In this document: positions 1-4,781 of the stretch, piece by piece
Layout of the letters: every line of letters starts with the position of its first letter
Numbering within the stretch: the first letter of the stretch is position 1
DNA from: Paracoccaceae bacterium
GTDB taxonomy: Bacteria > Pseudomonadota > Alphaproteobacteria > Rhodobacterales > Rhodobacteraceae
Length of the DNA stretch: 6,044 nucleotides
Assembly (NCBI GenBank): GCA_007131945.1
Contig: SLPP01000297.1
Coordinates: 1-6,044 of the forward strand
Direction of reading: 5' to 3'
The notes under the pieces: model-generated
Databases searched by the model: none
What the model was told of the DNA's origin: nothing
Seen by the model: the letters and a program-made list of their open reading frames with translations, nothing else
Made by a program: the position numbers and the translations under genes

Positions 1-419
1 CGGCGCAGGCGCGCGACCGCGCCGCCTGGGACCGCGCCCGCGACGCCGACACGCCGGCCGCCTATCGCCGCTATCTCGAGGAATTCCCGCAAGGCGCCTT
101 CGCCGAGGCCGCCCGCGACCGGCTCGACGCGCTGACCGGCCGGCCGGGACGCCCGGACCGGCCCGACCCCGAGGCCGAGGCGGCGGCGCGGGCGGCGGAA
201 GAGGCGCTCGGCCTGCCGCGGGTGATGCGGGCGCTGATCGAGCAGCGGCTGGCGGCGCTGGGCCACGATCCCGGCGCCACCGACGGTCAGTTCGACGCCG
301 ACACCCGCCGCGCGATCCGCCGCTACCAGCGCGCCAACGACCTGCCGGTCACCGGCTACCTGACCGAGCAGGTGGTCTCGCGGCTCCTGATGGGGGCGAT
401 CCTGCCGGGTCTGGACTGA
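1..419 (+). CDS. Peptidoglycan-binding domain protein, C-terminal part (probably a caspase-family protein); 5' end outside window
   Basis: The open frame enters from the left edge (first full codon at 3) and ends at TGA 417-419, leaving 138 residues. Residues 7-42 contain a WDRARDADTPAAYRRYLEEFPQG-like segment ending in a FAEAARDRL helix. This pattern resembles the short helical repeats found after caspase-like (peptidase C14) domains in alphaproteobacterial proteins. An Arg/Pro/Ala/Glu-rich linker follows (about 45-70). Residues 72-130 fit a PG_binding_1 fold: an RALIEQRLAALGHDPGATDG segment, then FDADTRRAIRRYQRANDLPVTGYL, with the usual D-G-x-F-D and RRAI-x-x-YQ spacing. This domain type usually binds cell-wall peptidoglycan, suggesting an envelope location. 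The catalytic part, if any, is not visible, so the caspase assignment is an inference from the domain pairing; a lytic or TPR-type envelope protein is the alternative. An ATG at 222 lies inside the domain and is not a credible start. Confidence 0.8.
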   Translation, partial: AQARDRAAWDRARDADTPAAYRRYLEEFPQGAFAEAARDRLDALTGRPGRPDRPDPEAEAAARAAEEALGLPRVMRALIEQRLAALGHDPGATDGQFDADTRRAIRRYQRANDLPVTGYLTEQVVSRLLMGAILPGLD

Positions 420-465
420 TACCGGATCCTGTCGATCCGTTCGGCACCATCGTCGGCGATGTCCC

Positions 466-502
466 GCCCGTGCGCCGGCACGGGCAGCGCCCGTCCGGGC
501 GC
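466..502 (+). other. Two tandem GC hairpins downstream of the peptidoglycan-binding gene
   Basis: The first hairpin pairs GCCCGTGC (466-473) with GCACGGGC (478-485), an 8-bp perfect stem with loop GCCG. The second pairs GCGCCC (487-492) with GGGCGC (497-502), with loop GTCC. They begin 46 bp after the stop at 419 and no T-run follows on the + strand, so they are not a classical intrinsic terminator. They could mark the 3' end of the upstream transcript or protect it from exonucleases. The rest of 420-582 shows no credible gene; the ORFs there conflict with rpmJ and tRNA-Val or lack family resemblance. Confidence 0.4.
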
Positions 503-582
503 GACGCGCCGGGCGGAACGGGGTGGGTGGGCGTGACGCCCGCGCGCGTCGCAACGCCGCAGCCGGCCCGGCCCCGGCAACG

Positions 583-611
583 AAAAACCGCCGCGGCGGA
601 CCGCGGCGGTT
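583..611 (-). terminator. Intrinsic terminator of the tRNA-Val/rpmJ unit
   Basis: Positions 586-596 (AACCGCCGCGG) pair perfectly with 601-611, giving an 11-bp stem with a 4-nt loop. Read on the minus strand, the stem runs directly into five T residues (587 down to 583). It lies 22 bp beyond the rpmJ stop codon. This is the only structure in the window with both a strong stem and an adjoining T-tract. Confidence 0.9.
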
Positions 612-633
612 CGAAACCTCGATTTCGGGCGGT

Positions 634-759
634 TCAGCCCTGGCGGGCCTTGAACTTCTTCTGGGTCTTGTTGATCACGTAGACCCGGCCCTTGCGACGC
701 ACGATCTGGCAGTCGCGGTGGCGCTGCTTGAGCGAGCGCAGCGAATTCCTGACCTTCAT
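634..759 (-). CDS. rpmJ: 50S ribosomal protein L36 (bL36, zinc-free form)
   Basis: This is a 41-residue protein reading [20 protein letters not shown] and ending in KKFKARQG. It is the smallest protein of the large ribosomal subunit and packs onto 23S rRNA. Its sequence and length match the longer L36 form (E. coli YkgO type), not the 37-38-residue form with four zinc ligands. Only one Cys is present (Cys17); the position that is Cys in YkgO-like VIC is Asn30, so zinc binding is not expected. The ATG (759-757) is preceded by AGGAG at 771-767 with 7-nt spacing. The gene lies 94 bp downstream of tRNA-Val on the same strand and ends before a strong terminator. No other L36 gene can be seen in the window. 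Recognition is secure despite the size. Confidence 0.96.
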   Translation of the reverse strand: MKVRNSLRSLKQRHRDCQIVRRKGRVYVINKTQKKFKARQG

Positions 760-802
760 CGGCCTTCTCCTCTTCGCGGCGCGCGCAGCGCCTTGAAACC
801 AA

Positions 803-851
803 TGCGCCCCGGCAAGGGGGCGCGGCGATCCTGCGCCCCGGCAGGGGGGCG
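803..851 (-). repeat. Tandem 20-nt hairpin repeats between tRNA-Val and rpmJ
   Basis: Two direct copies of a 20-mer (803-822 and 832-851) differ only at the 12th base: TGCGCCCCGGCAAGGGGGCG versus the same with G for that A. They are spaced 29 nt start to start. Each folds on itself: GCGCCCC 804-810 with GGGGCGC 817-823, and CGCCCC 834-839 with GGGGCG 846-851. The second copy ends 3 nt from the tRNA CCA end. In the minus-strand transcript they sit directly 3' of the tRNA, where a processing signal or partial terminator would be expected. There is no proper T-tract, so read-through to rpmJ is likely. Confidence 0.7.
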
Positions 852-853
852 AA

Positions 854-928
<75 letters not shown>

Positions 929-964
929 CGACCGGCATGACGCGCATCCCGGGCAGCGTCCGGG

Positions 965-993
965 TCTATAAAAGGAGTCGCGGCCATGTTCAA
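965..993 (-). promoter_or_regulatory. Sigma70-type promoter for tRNA-Val/rpmJ
   Basis: On the minus strand, TTGAAC (993-988) and TATAGA (970-965) are separated by exactly 17 nt. They match the housekeeping consensus at 4 of 6 and 5 of 6 positions. The predicted start is near 958, giving a leader of about 29 nt before the tRNA. The bases after the -10 (CCCGGACGC) form a GC-rich discriminator, typical of stable-RNA promoters under stringent (ppGpp) control. That last point is inferred from E. coli knowledge. Confidence 0.72.
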
Positions 994-1021
994 GGGCTTT
1001 CCGCGCGCTAGTCTCCTGCCC

Positions 1022-1027
1022 TATAGT
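1022..1027 (+). promoter_or_regulatory. Possible -10 element for the N-formylglutamate amidohydrolase gene
   Basis: TATAGT matches TATAAT at 5 of 6 positions and would start transcription near 1034. Only a poor -35 (TTTCCG-like, around 998-1003) lies at the right distance, so an activator or another sigma factor would be needed. A start at 1034 gives a very short leader of about 14 nt before the ATG at 1048 and would make the ATG at 1036 essentially leaderless. Confidence 0.35.
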
Positions 1028-1037
1028 CGGCGATCAT

Positions 1038-1042
1038 GGAGG
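1038..1042 (+). promoter_or_regulatory. Ribosome binding site that selects the start at 1048
   Basis: GGAGG lies 5 nt before the ATG at 1048-1050. It overlaps the in-frame upstream ATG at 1036, which itself has no purine-rich site ahead of it. This favours 1048 as the start of the amidohydrolase gene. Confidence 0.65.
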
Positions 1043-1047
1043 TCCGC

Positions 1048-1899
1048 ATGCCCGTTGCGGTGAAGGTCATCGAGCCGGTCGAGACGACCAGCCACCTCGT
1101 CTTCGCCTCGCCGCATAGCGGGCGGGTCTATCCGTCCGACCTGATGGCGCGGGCGCAGGTCTCGCCGCTGACCCTGCGCTCGTCCGAGGATGCCTTCGTC
1201 GATCTCCTCGTCGGCGACGCGCCCGCCTTCGGCGCGCCCCTGATCACCACCGAGGTGCCGCGCGCCTATGTCGACTTCAACCGCGCCGAGGACGAGCTCG
1301 ACCCGGCGCTGATCGAGGGCGTGACGCGCGCCGGGCTCAATCCGCGCGTCGCCTCGGGGCTCGGCGTGATCGCGCGCGTCGTCGCGAACGGAAGGCCGAT
1401 CTATCGCGGCCGGCTGCCGCGCGCCGAGGCCGAGGCGCGGATCGCCCGCTACTGGCGGCCCTATCACCAAGCGCTCGGCGCGCTCCTGCAGCGGCAGCGG
1501 GCGCGTTTCGGCCAGGTCGTGCTCTGCGACATGCATTCGATGCCGCACGAGGCGCTCTGCGCCCATGGCGCGCGCCCCGAAGTGGTGCTCGGCGACCGCT
1601 ACGGCGCGGCCTGCGCGCCCGAGGTGCTCGACCGGATCGAGACGGTCTTCCGCCGCGCCGGGCTCAGGGTGACGCGCAACGCGCCCTTCGCCGGCGCCTA
1701 TGTCGCGCAGCATTACGGCCGGCCCTCGGCGGGCATGCATGCCGTGCAGATCGAGATCGATCGCGGGCTCTATCTCGACGAGGCCCGCGTCGCGCCGGGA
1801 CCGAATTTCGCGGCCTTCCGCGCGCTGATGCGCGGCATCGTCGCGGACCTCGCCGCGCTCGGCGAGGCGCCGGCGCAACCCGGCCTCGCCGCCGAATAG
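1048..1899 (+). CDS. N-formylglutamate amidohydrolase family protein
   Basis: This 283-residue protein has the full FGase (N-formylglutamate deformylase, HutG-like) pattern. FASPHSG is at 19-25, TTEVPRAYVDFNRAEDELD at 67-85, NGRPIYRGRLP at 114-124, CDMHSMPH at 160-167 with presumed metal ligands Asp161 and His163, GDRYG at 182-186, PFAGAYVAQHYGRP at 213-226, and QIEIDRGLYLD at 234-244. Family members hydrolyse N-formyl-L-glutamate to glutamate and formate, the last step of the five-step histidine route, or act on related N-acyl amino acids. No signal peptide is visible, so it is cytosolic. No hut genes (hutH, hutU, hutI, hutF) lie nearby, so a role in histidine degradation is unproven and the true substrate may differ. 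The start is chosen by GGAGG at 1038-1042; the in-frame ATG at 1036 would add MEVR. It is divergent from tRNA-Val and 181 bp upstream of the importer operon. Confidence 0.9.
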   Translation: MPVAVKVIEPVETTSHLVFASPHSGRVYPSDLMARAQVSPLTLRSSEDAFVDLLVGDAPAFGAPLITTEVPRAYVDFNRAEDELDPALIEGVTRAGLNPRVASGLGVIARVVANGRPIYRGRLPRAEAEARIARYWRPYHQALGALLQRQRARFGQVVLCDMHSMPHEALCAHGARPEVVLGDRYGAACAPEVLDRIETVFRRAGLRVTRNAPFAGAYVAQHYGRPSAGMHAVQIEIDRGLYLDEARVAPGPNFAAFRALMRGIVADLAALGEAPAQPGLAAE

Positions 1900-1926
1900 A
1901 ACGGCCCGCCGCCGGCATCGGTTCTG

Positions 1927-1954
1927 TTGCATTGGCCGATGAATGGACTAGCAT
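1927..1954 (+). promoter_or_regulatory. Weak candidate promoter upstream of the ABC importer operon
   Basis: TTGCAT (1927-1932) and TAGCAT (1949-1954) are separated by 16 nt, matching the -35 and -10 consensus at 3 and 4 of 6 positions. A start near 1962 would fall inside the hairpin at 1955-1970. It is the best pair I found in 1900-2080, but the match is weak and the real promoter may be of another class. Confidence 0.25.
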
Positions 1955-1979
1955 GCAGCGCCGCCGCTGCCCGTCTTTT
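1955..1979 (+). terminator. Terminator-like hairpin after the amidohydrolase gene
   Basis: GCAGCG (1955-1960) pairs with CGCTGC (1965-1970) around a CCGC loop. Three bases later comes the T-rich run TCTTTT (1974-1979). It lies 56 bp after the stop at 1899. The 6-bp stem is short and the T-run is offset by 3 nt, so termination would probably be partial. It supports separate transcription of the amidohydrolase and the importer operon. Confidence 0.45.
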
Positions 1980-1998
1980 CGGCGTCGCGGGCCGTCCG

Positions 1999-2033
1999 CC
2001 GCCGGCAAGGGCGTTGCTGCCTGCATCCGGCGG
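1999..2033 (+). other. Stem-loop in the leader of the importer operon
   Basis: CCGCCGG (1999-2005) pairs perfectly with CCGGCGG (2027-2033), enclosing about 21 nt that can add a short inner stem (CA/TG). It ends 33 nt before the ribosome binding site of the binding-protein gene. It does not resemble a TPP riboswitch and matches no riboswitch I know. GC-rich DNA yields such stems by chance, so function is uncertain. Confidence 0.3.
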
Positions 2034-2066
2034 AAATCAGGGTATCAAGACCCATGCCTGACCAAC

Positions 2067-2072
2067 AAGGAG
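2067..2072 (+). promoter_or_regulatory. Ribosome binding site that selects the GTG start at 2081
   Basis: AAGGAG lies 8 nt before GTG 2081-2083. The upstream in-frame ATG at 2054 lacks such a site and would place nine polar residues ahead of the signal peptide, so the GTG is preferred. Confidence 0.75.
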
Positions 2073-2080
2073 CGTTCACC

Positions 2081-3088
2081 GTGACCAGACAATTCCTGAC
2101 CGCCGGCCTGCTGAGCGCCGCGTTCGCCCTGCCGGCCGCCGCCCAGACCCAGATCCCCTTCGCGCTCGACTGGCGCTTCGAGGGGCCGTCGGCGCCCTAC
2201 TTCCTCGCCATCGACCAGGGCCATTTCGCCGCCGAGGGGCTCAGCGTCGAGGTCACGCCGGGCCAGGGCTCGCTCGACGCGATCCCGAAGGTGGCGACCG
2301 GCGCCTACCCGCTGGGCTTCGCCGACATGTCGAGCCTGGTGCGCTTCATCGACCAGAACCCCGACGCGCCGGTCACCGCGGTGATGATCCTCTACGACAA
2401 GCCCGCCTTCGCCGTGGTCGGCCGCCGCAGCCTCGGCGTGGAGGAACCCGCCGACCTCGAGGGGCGCCGGCTCGGCGCGCCGCCGCCCGACGGCGCCTGG
2501 GCGCAGTTCCCGATCTTCGCCGCCGAACAGGGGCTCGATCTCGACGCCATCACCGTCGAGCCCGTGGGCTTCCCGACCCGCGAGCCGATGCTGGCGGCGG
2601 GCGAGGTCGACGCGGTCACCGGGTTCAGCTTCACCTCCTATCTGAACACGGTGCGGCTGGGCATCGACCCCGAGGATGTCTCGGTGATGCTGATGGCGGA
2701 TTACGGCGTCGCCCATTACGGCAACGCGATCATCGTCAACACCGATTTCGCCGCGGCCAATCCCGAGAAGGTGACGGGCTTCCTGCGCGCCGTCGCGCTC
2801 GGCCTGCGCGACACGGTCGCCGACCCGGCGGCGGGCGTGGCGGCGATCGCGGCGCGCAACCCGGCGCTCGATTCCGAGCTGGAACTGGAGCGGCTGGAGA
2901 TCGCGCTGCGCGACAACATCCTCACCGACTGGGTGCGCGCGAACGGGCTCGGCAATATCGACGCCGAGCGCTACACCCGCTCGCTCGAGCAGATCGGCAC
3001 GGTCTACGAGTTCCAGAACGAGGTCGACGGCGCGCGCTACTTCACCGACGCCTATCTGCCCGACGACGGCAGCCTGACGATCGAGTGA
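2081..3088 (+). CDS. NMT1/THI5-like ABC importer substrate-binding protein
   Basis: This is the periplasmic ligand-binding component of the importer encoded by the next two genes. From the GTG start it has 335 residues and begins with a classical Sec signal peptide: MTRQ, a hydrophobic core to about residue 18, and an AAA-Q cleavage site near 21/22. The mature protein shows the NMT1/THI5-like (periplasmic binding fold type II) layout. Near residues 29-48 DWRFEGPSAPYFLAIDQGHF corresponds to the N-terminal binding strand and helix. AAEGLSVEVTPGQGS follows, then VATGAYPLGFADMSSL, the DLEGRRLGAPPPDG segment, and an AGEVDAVTGFSFT stretch in the second lobe. Close relatives bind formylaminopyrimidine (ThiY), riboflavin (RibY), sulfonates or nitrate; nothing here fixes the ligand. 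No thiamine or riboflavin genes or TPP riboswitch are present. The ATG at 2054 is an alternative start. A strong hairpin follows the stop codon. Confidence 0.88.
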   Translation: MTRQFLTAGLLSAAFALPAAAQTQIPFALDWRFEGPSAPYFLAIDQGHFAAEGLSVEVTPGQGSLDAIPKVATGAYPLGFADMSSLVRFIDQNPDAPVTAVMILYDKPAFAVVGRRSLGVEEPADLEGRRLGAPPPDGAWAQFPIFAAEQGLDLDAITVEPVGFPTREPMLAAGEVDAVTGFSFTSYLNTVRLGIDPEDVSVMLMADYGVAHYGNAIIVNTDFAAANPEKVTGFLRAVALGLRDTVADPAAGVAAIAARNPALDSELELERLEIALRDNILTDWVRANGLGNIDAERYTRSLEQIGTVYEFQNEVDGARYFTDAYLPDDGSLTIE

Positions 3089-3103
3089 CGGGCCGACCCC
3101 TCC

Positions 3104-3129
3104 GCCCGGCCCCGGTTCGGGGGCCGGGC
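3104..3129 (+). other. Intercistronic hairpin between binding-protein and ATPase genes
   Basis: GCCCGGCCCC (3104-3113) pairs perfectly with GGGGCCGGGC (3120-3129), a 10-bp all-GC stem with a 6-nt loop GGTTCG. It begins 15 nt after the stop at 3088 and has no T-run. Structures in this place in binding-protein-dependent importer operons commonly stabilise the upstream message and reduce downstream expression, giving excess binding protein over membrane components. That role is inferred here. Confidence 0.6.
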
Positions 3130-3155
3130 ATCCCCGCGCAGATCCGGTGCAGATG

Positions 3156-3163
3156 AAGGAAGG
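3156..3163 (+). promoter_or_regulatory. Ribosome binding site supporting a TTG start
   Basis: AAGGAAGG precedes TTG 3170-3172 with 6-9 nt spacing, depending on which GGA is used. No ATG or GTG lies at a suitable place in this frame, and the next candidate, GTG 3197, would remove the first beta-strand of the ATPase domain. Confidence 0.65.
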
Positions 3164-3169
3164 CTTCGG

Positions 3170-3958
3170 TTGGGCAACCTGATCGAGATCAAGGGCGTGA
3201 CCCACGCCTACAAGACCAAGGCGGGCCCGTTTCCGGTCCTGCGCGAGCTGGACATCGCCATCCCCGAGGGCTCGTTCTGCGCCGTCGTCGGCCCCTCGGG
3301 CTGCGGGAAATCGACGCTGACGCGGCTCATCGCCGGGCTGATGTTCCCCGACCAGGGCGAGGTCTGGCTGCACGGCGAGCTTGTCCGCAGCCCGCGCAAG
3401 ACCGTCGGCATGGCCTTCCAGAACCCGGTCCTGCTGGAATGGCGCACGATCCTGCAGAATGTCATCCTGCCGCTCGAGATCGTCGCCCCCCGGATGCCGA
3501 AGCGCGACAAGGAGGCCCGCGCCCGCGAGCTCCTGGCACTGGTCGGGCTCGAAGGATTCGAGAACAAGCGCCCGTCCGAACTTTCGGGCGGCATGCGCCA
3601 GCGGGCCTCGCTCTGCCGGTCGCTGGTGCACCGACCGGACGTGCTGATCCTCGACGAACCCTTCGGCGCGCTCGACGCCTTCACCCGCGAGGATCTCTGG
3701 CAGACGATGCACGAGCTGCGCGTCAAGGAACCCGTCACCGCCGTCCTCATCACCCATGATCTGCGCGAGAGCGTCTATCTGGGCGACCAGGTCGTGGTCC
3801 TCTCGGGCCGACCGGCGACGACGCAATACGTGATGGAGATCCCGATCCCCGGCCCGCGGCCGCTGGAGATGCTCTACACGCCCGAATCGGTCGAGCGGCT
3901 CGCCGTCCTGCGCCGGCAGATCCAGATCGCCCAGGGCCGGGCGGAGGAGGAGGCATGA
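3170..3958 (+). CDS. ABC importer ATP-binding protein (nitrate/sulfonate/taurine-type family)
   Basis: This 262-residue cytoplasmic ATPase powers the importer. All nucleotide-binding motifs are intact: Walker A GPSGCGKST at 41-49, Q-loop Gln84 in MAFQNPVLLEWRT, signature LSGGM at 138-142, Walker B VLILDEP at 158-164 with catalytic Glu163, D-loop GALD, and the H-loop His196 in ITHDLRE. The LEWRTILQN region and the LRESVYLGDQVVVLSGRP segment are typical of the SsuB/TauB/ThiZ-like group that works with NMT1-type binding proteins. The start is an uncommon TTG at 3170, chosen because IEIKGVTHAY immediately after it is the family's first strand. It lies 81 bp after the binding-protein stop, behind a GC hairpin that may lower its expression. 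Its last bases overlap the permease start as ATGA (3955-3958), indicating translational coupling. The transported substrate is unknown. Confidence 0.94.
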   Translation: MGNLIEIKGVTHAYKTKAGPFPVLRELDIAIPEGSFCAVVGPSGCGKSTLTRLIAGLMFPDQGEVWLHGELVRSPRKTVGMAFQNPVLLEWRTILQNVILPLEIVAPRMPKRDKEARARELLALVGLEGFENKRPSELSGGMRQRASLCRSLVHRPDVLILDEPFGALDAFTREDLWQTMHELRVKEPVTAVLITHDLRESVYLGDQVVVLSGRPATTQYVMEIPIPGPRPLEMLYTPESVERLAVLRRQIQIAQGRAEEEA

Positions 3959-4722
3959 GCATCAGCTGGCAGAAGGTGCTGGTCCCGATCATCGCCATGG
4001 CGGTGCTGCTGGCGGCCTGGGAGGCACTGGTCTGGTACATGGGCTGGCCGAAGTTCAAGATGGCCGCGCCCTCGGACCTCTGGCCGGCCTATCTCCGCTT
4101 CCAGGACCTGTTCTGGATCTATGGCTGGCAGACATTGTGGCGGACGGTGGCGGGGCTGATGCTGGCCGTCGTCTTCGGCACGCTGATCGGCATGATCATG
4201 GGGCTCAGCCGGATCATGAACGACGCGCTCTACCCGATCCTCGTCGGCTTCAACGCCATCCCCAAGGCGACCGTGGTGCCGGTCGTGGCGCTGATGTTCG
4301 TCGGCCAGCATGATTTCAACACGATCCTGATCGCGTTTCTCATCTCGTTCTTCCCGATCGCCGTCTCGGTCGCCATCGGGCTTTCGACGCTGGAGCCCGA
4401 ATACCGCGACATCCTGCGCTCGCTCGGCGCCTCGCGCTTCACCGTCTTCTGGAAGATCGCGCTGCCGAAGACCCTGCCCGAATTCTTCGGCGCGCTTAAG
4501 GTTGCCGTCACGCTCGCCTTCATCGGCACCAACCTCGTCGAGATCATCACCCCGCACGGGCGCGGGCTGGGGCATCTCTTCCAGTCGGCGCAGATCAATT
4601 CCGACTTCCCGCTGATGTTCGCCGTCCTGATCGCGCTCGCCGCCCTGGGGATCTTCCTCTACTACATCGTCGTCGCGCTCGAGCGCATCTTCGCCGGCTG
4701 GGCCGAACGCAGCCCGACCTGA
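3955..4722 (+). CDS. ABC importer permease (BPD_transp_1, SsuC/TauC/ThiX-type)
   Basis: This 255-residue inner-membrane protein forms the channel of the importer, presumably as a homodimer because only one permease gene is present. Hydrophobic segments fall near residues 7-28, 63-83, 91-117, 121-142, 180-198 and 219-242, matching the six-helix plan of the family. The cytoplasmic EAA loop that docks on the ATPase is at about 149-175: EYRDILRSLGASRFTVFWKIALPKTLP, with the conserved Gly158 and the I-x-LP turn, although the first residues are E-Y-R and not E-A-A. The ATG overlaps the ATPase stop by 4 bp, and a purine-rich GGAGGAGGAGG tract lies just ahead (3943-3953). Length and motifs are normal for the family. 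It is the last gene of the operon and faces the sodium-channel gene across 59 bp; no T-tract terminator is visible there. Confidence 0.93.
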   Translation: MSISWQKVLVPIIAMAVLLAAWEALVWYMGWPKFKMAAPSDLWPAYLRFQDLFWIYGWQTLWRTVAGLMLAVVFGTLIGMIMGLSRIMNDALYPILVGFNAIPKATVVPVVALMFVGQHDFNTILIAFLISFFPIAVSVAIGLSTLEPEYRDILRSLGASRFTVFWKIALPKTLPEFFGALKVAVTLAFIGTNLVEIITPHGRGLGHLFQSAQINSDFPLMFAVLIALAALGIFLYYIVVALERIFAGWAERSPT

Positions 4723-4781
4723 GGCGCGCGCCCCCACGCCTGCCCGCGCGCGCCCGGGCACGGCAGGGACCGCCGCCGGGG

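Noticed and set aside
986..1063. 25-codon plus-strand ORF with an AAAGGAG-like site upstream
   Set aside because: The apparent ribosome binding site is the complement of the tRNA promoter -10 region. The ORF ends inside the amidohydrolase gene and has no repeated codons suggesting a leader peptide.
1021..1932. 303-codon minus-strand ORF opposite the amidohydrolase
   Set aside because: Same antisense artefact; Arg/Ala/Glu-rich with no recognisable domain, while the + strand encodes a complete family protein.
1900..2080. TPP riboswitch before the NMT1/THI5-like binding protein
   Set aside because: The conserved CTGAGA and ACCTGA...GGATAATGCC elements are absent.
2045..3826. 593-codon minus-strand ORF spanning the importer genes
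   Set aside because: It lies opposite the binding-protein and ATPase genes, whose motifs are unmistakable. Its product is Asp/Arg/Gly/His-rich low-complexity sequence of the kind produced by antisense reading of GC-rich codons.
4741..4760. Hairpin TGCCCG/CGGGCA between the convergent permease and channel genes
   Set aside because: Only 6 bp with an 8-nt loop and no T-run on either strand; such stems are expected in GC-rich spacers, so I do not call a terminator.
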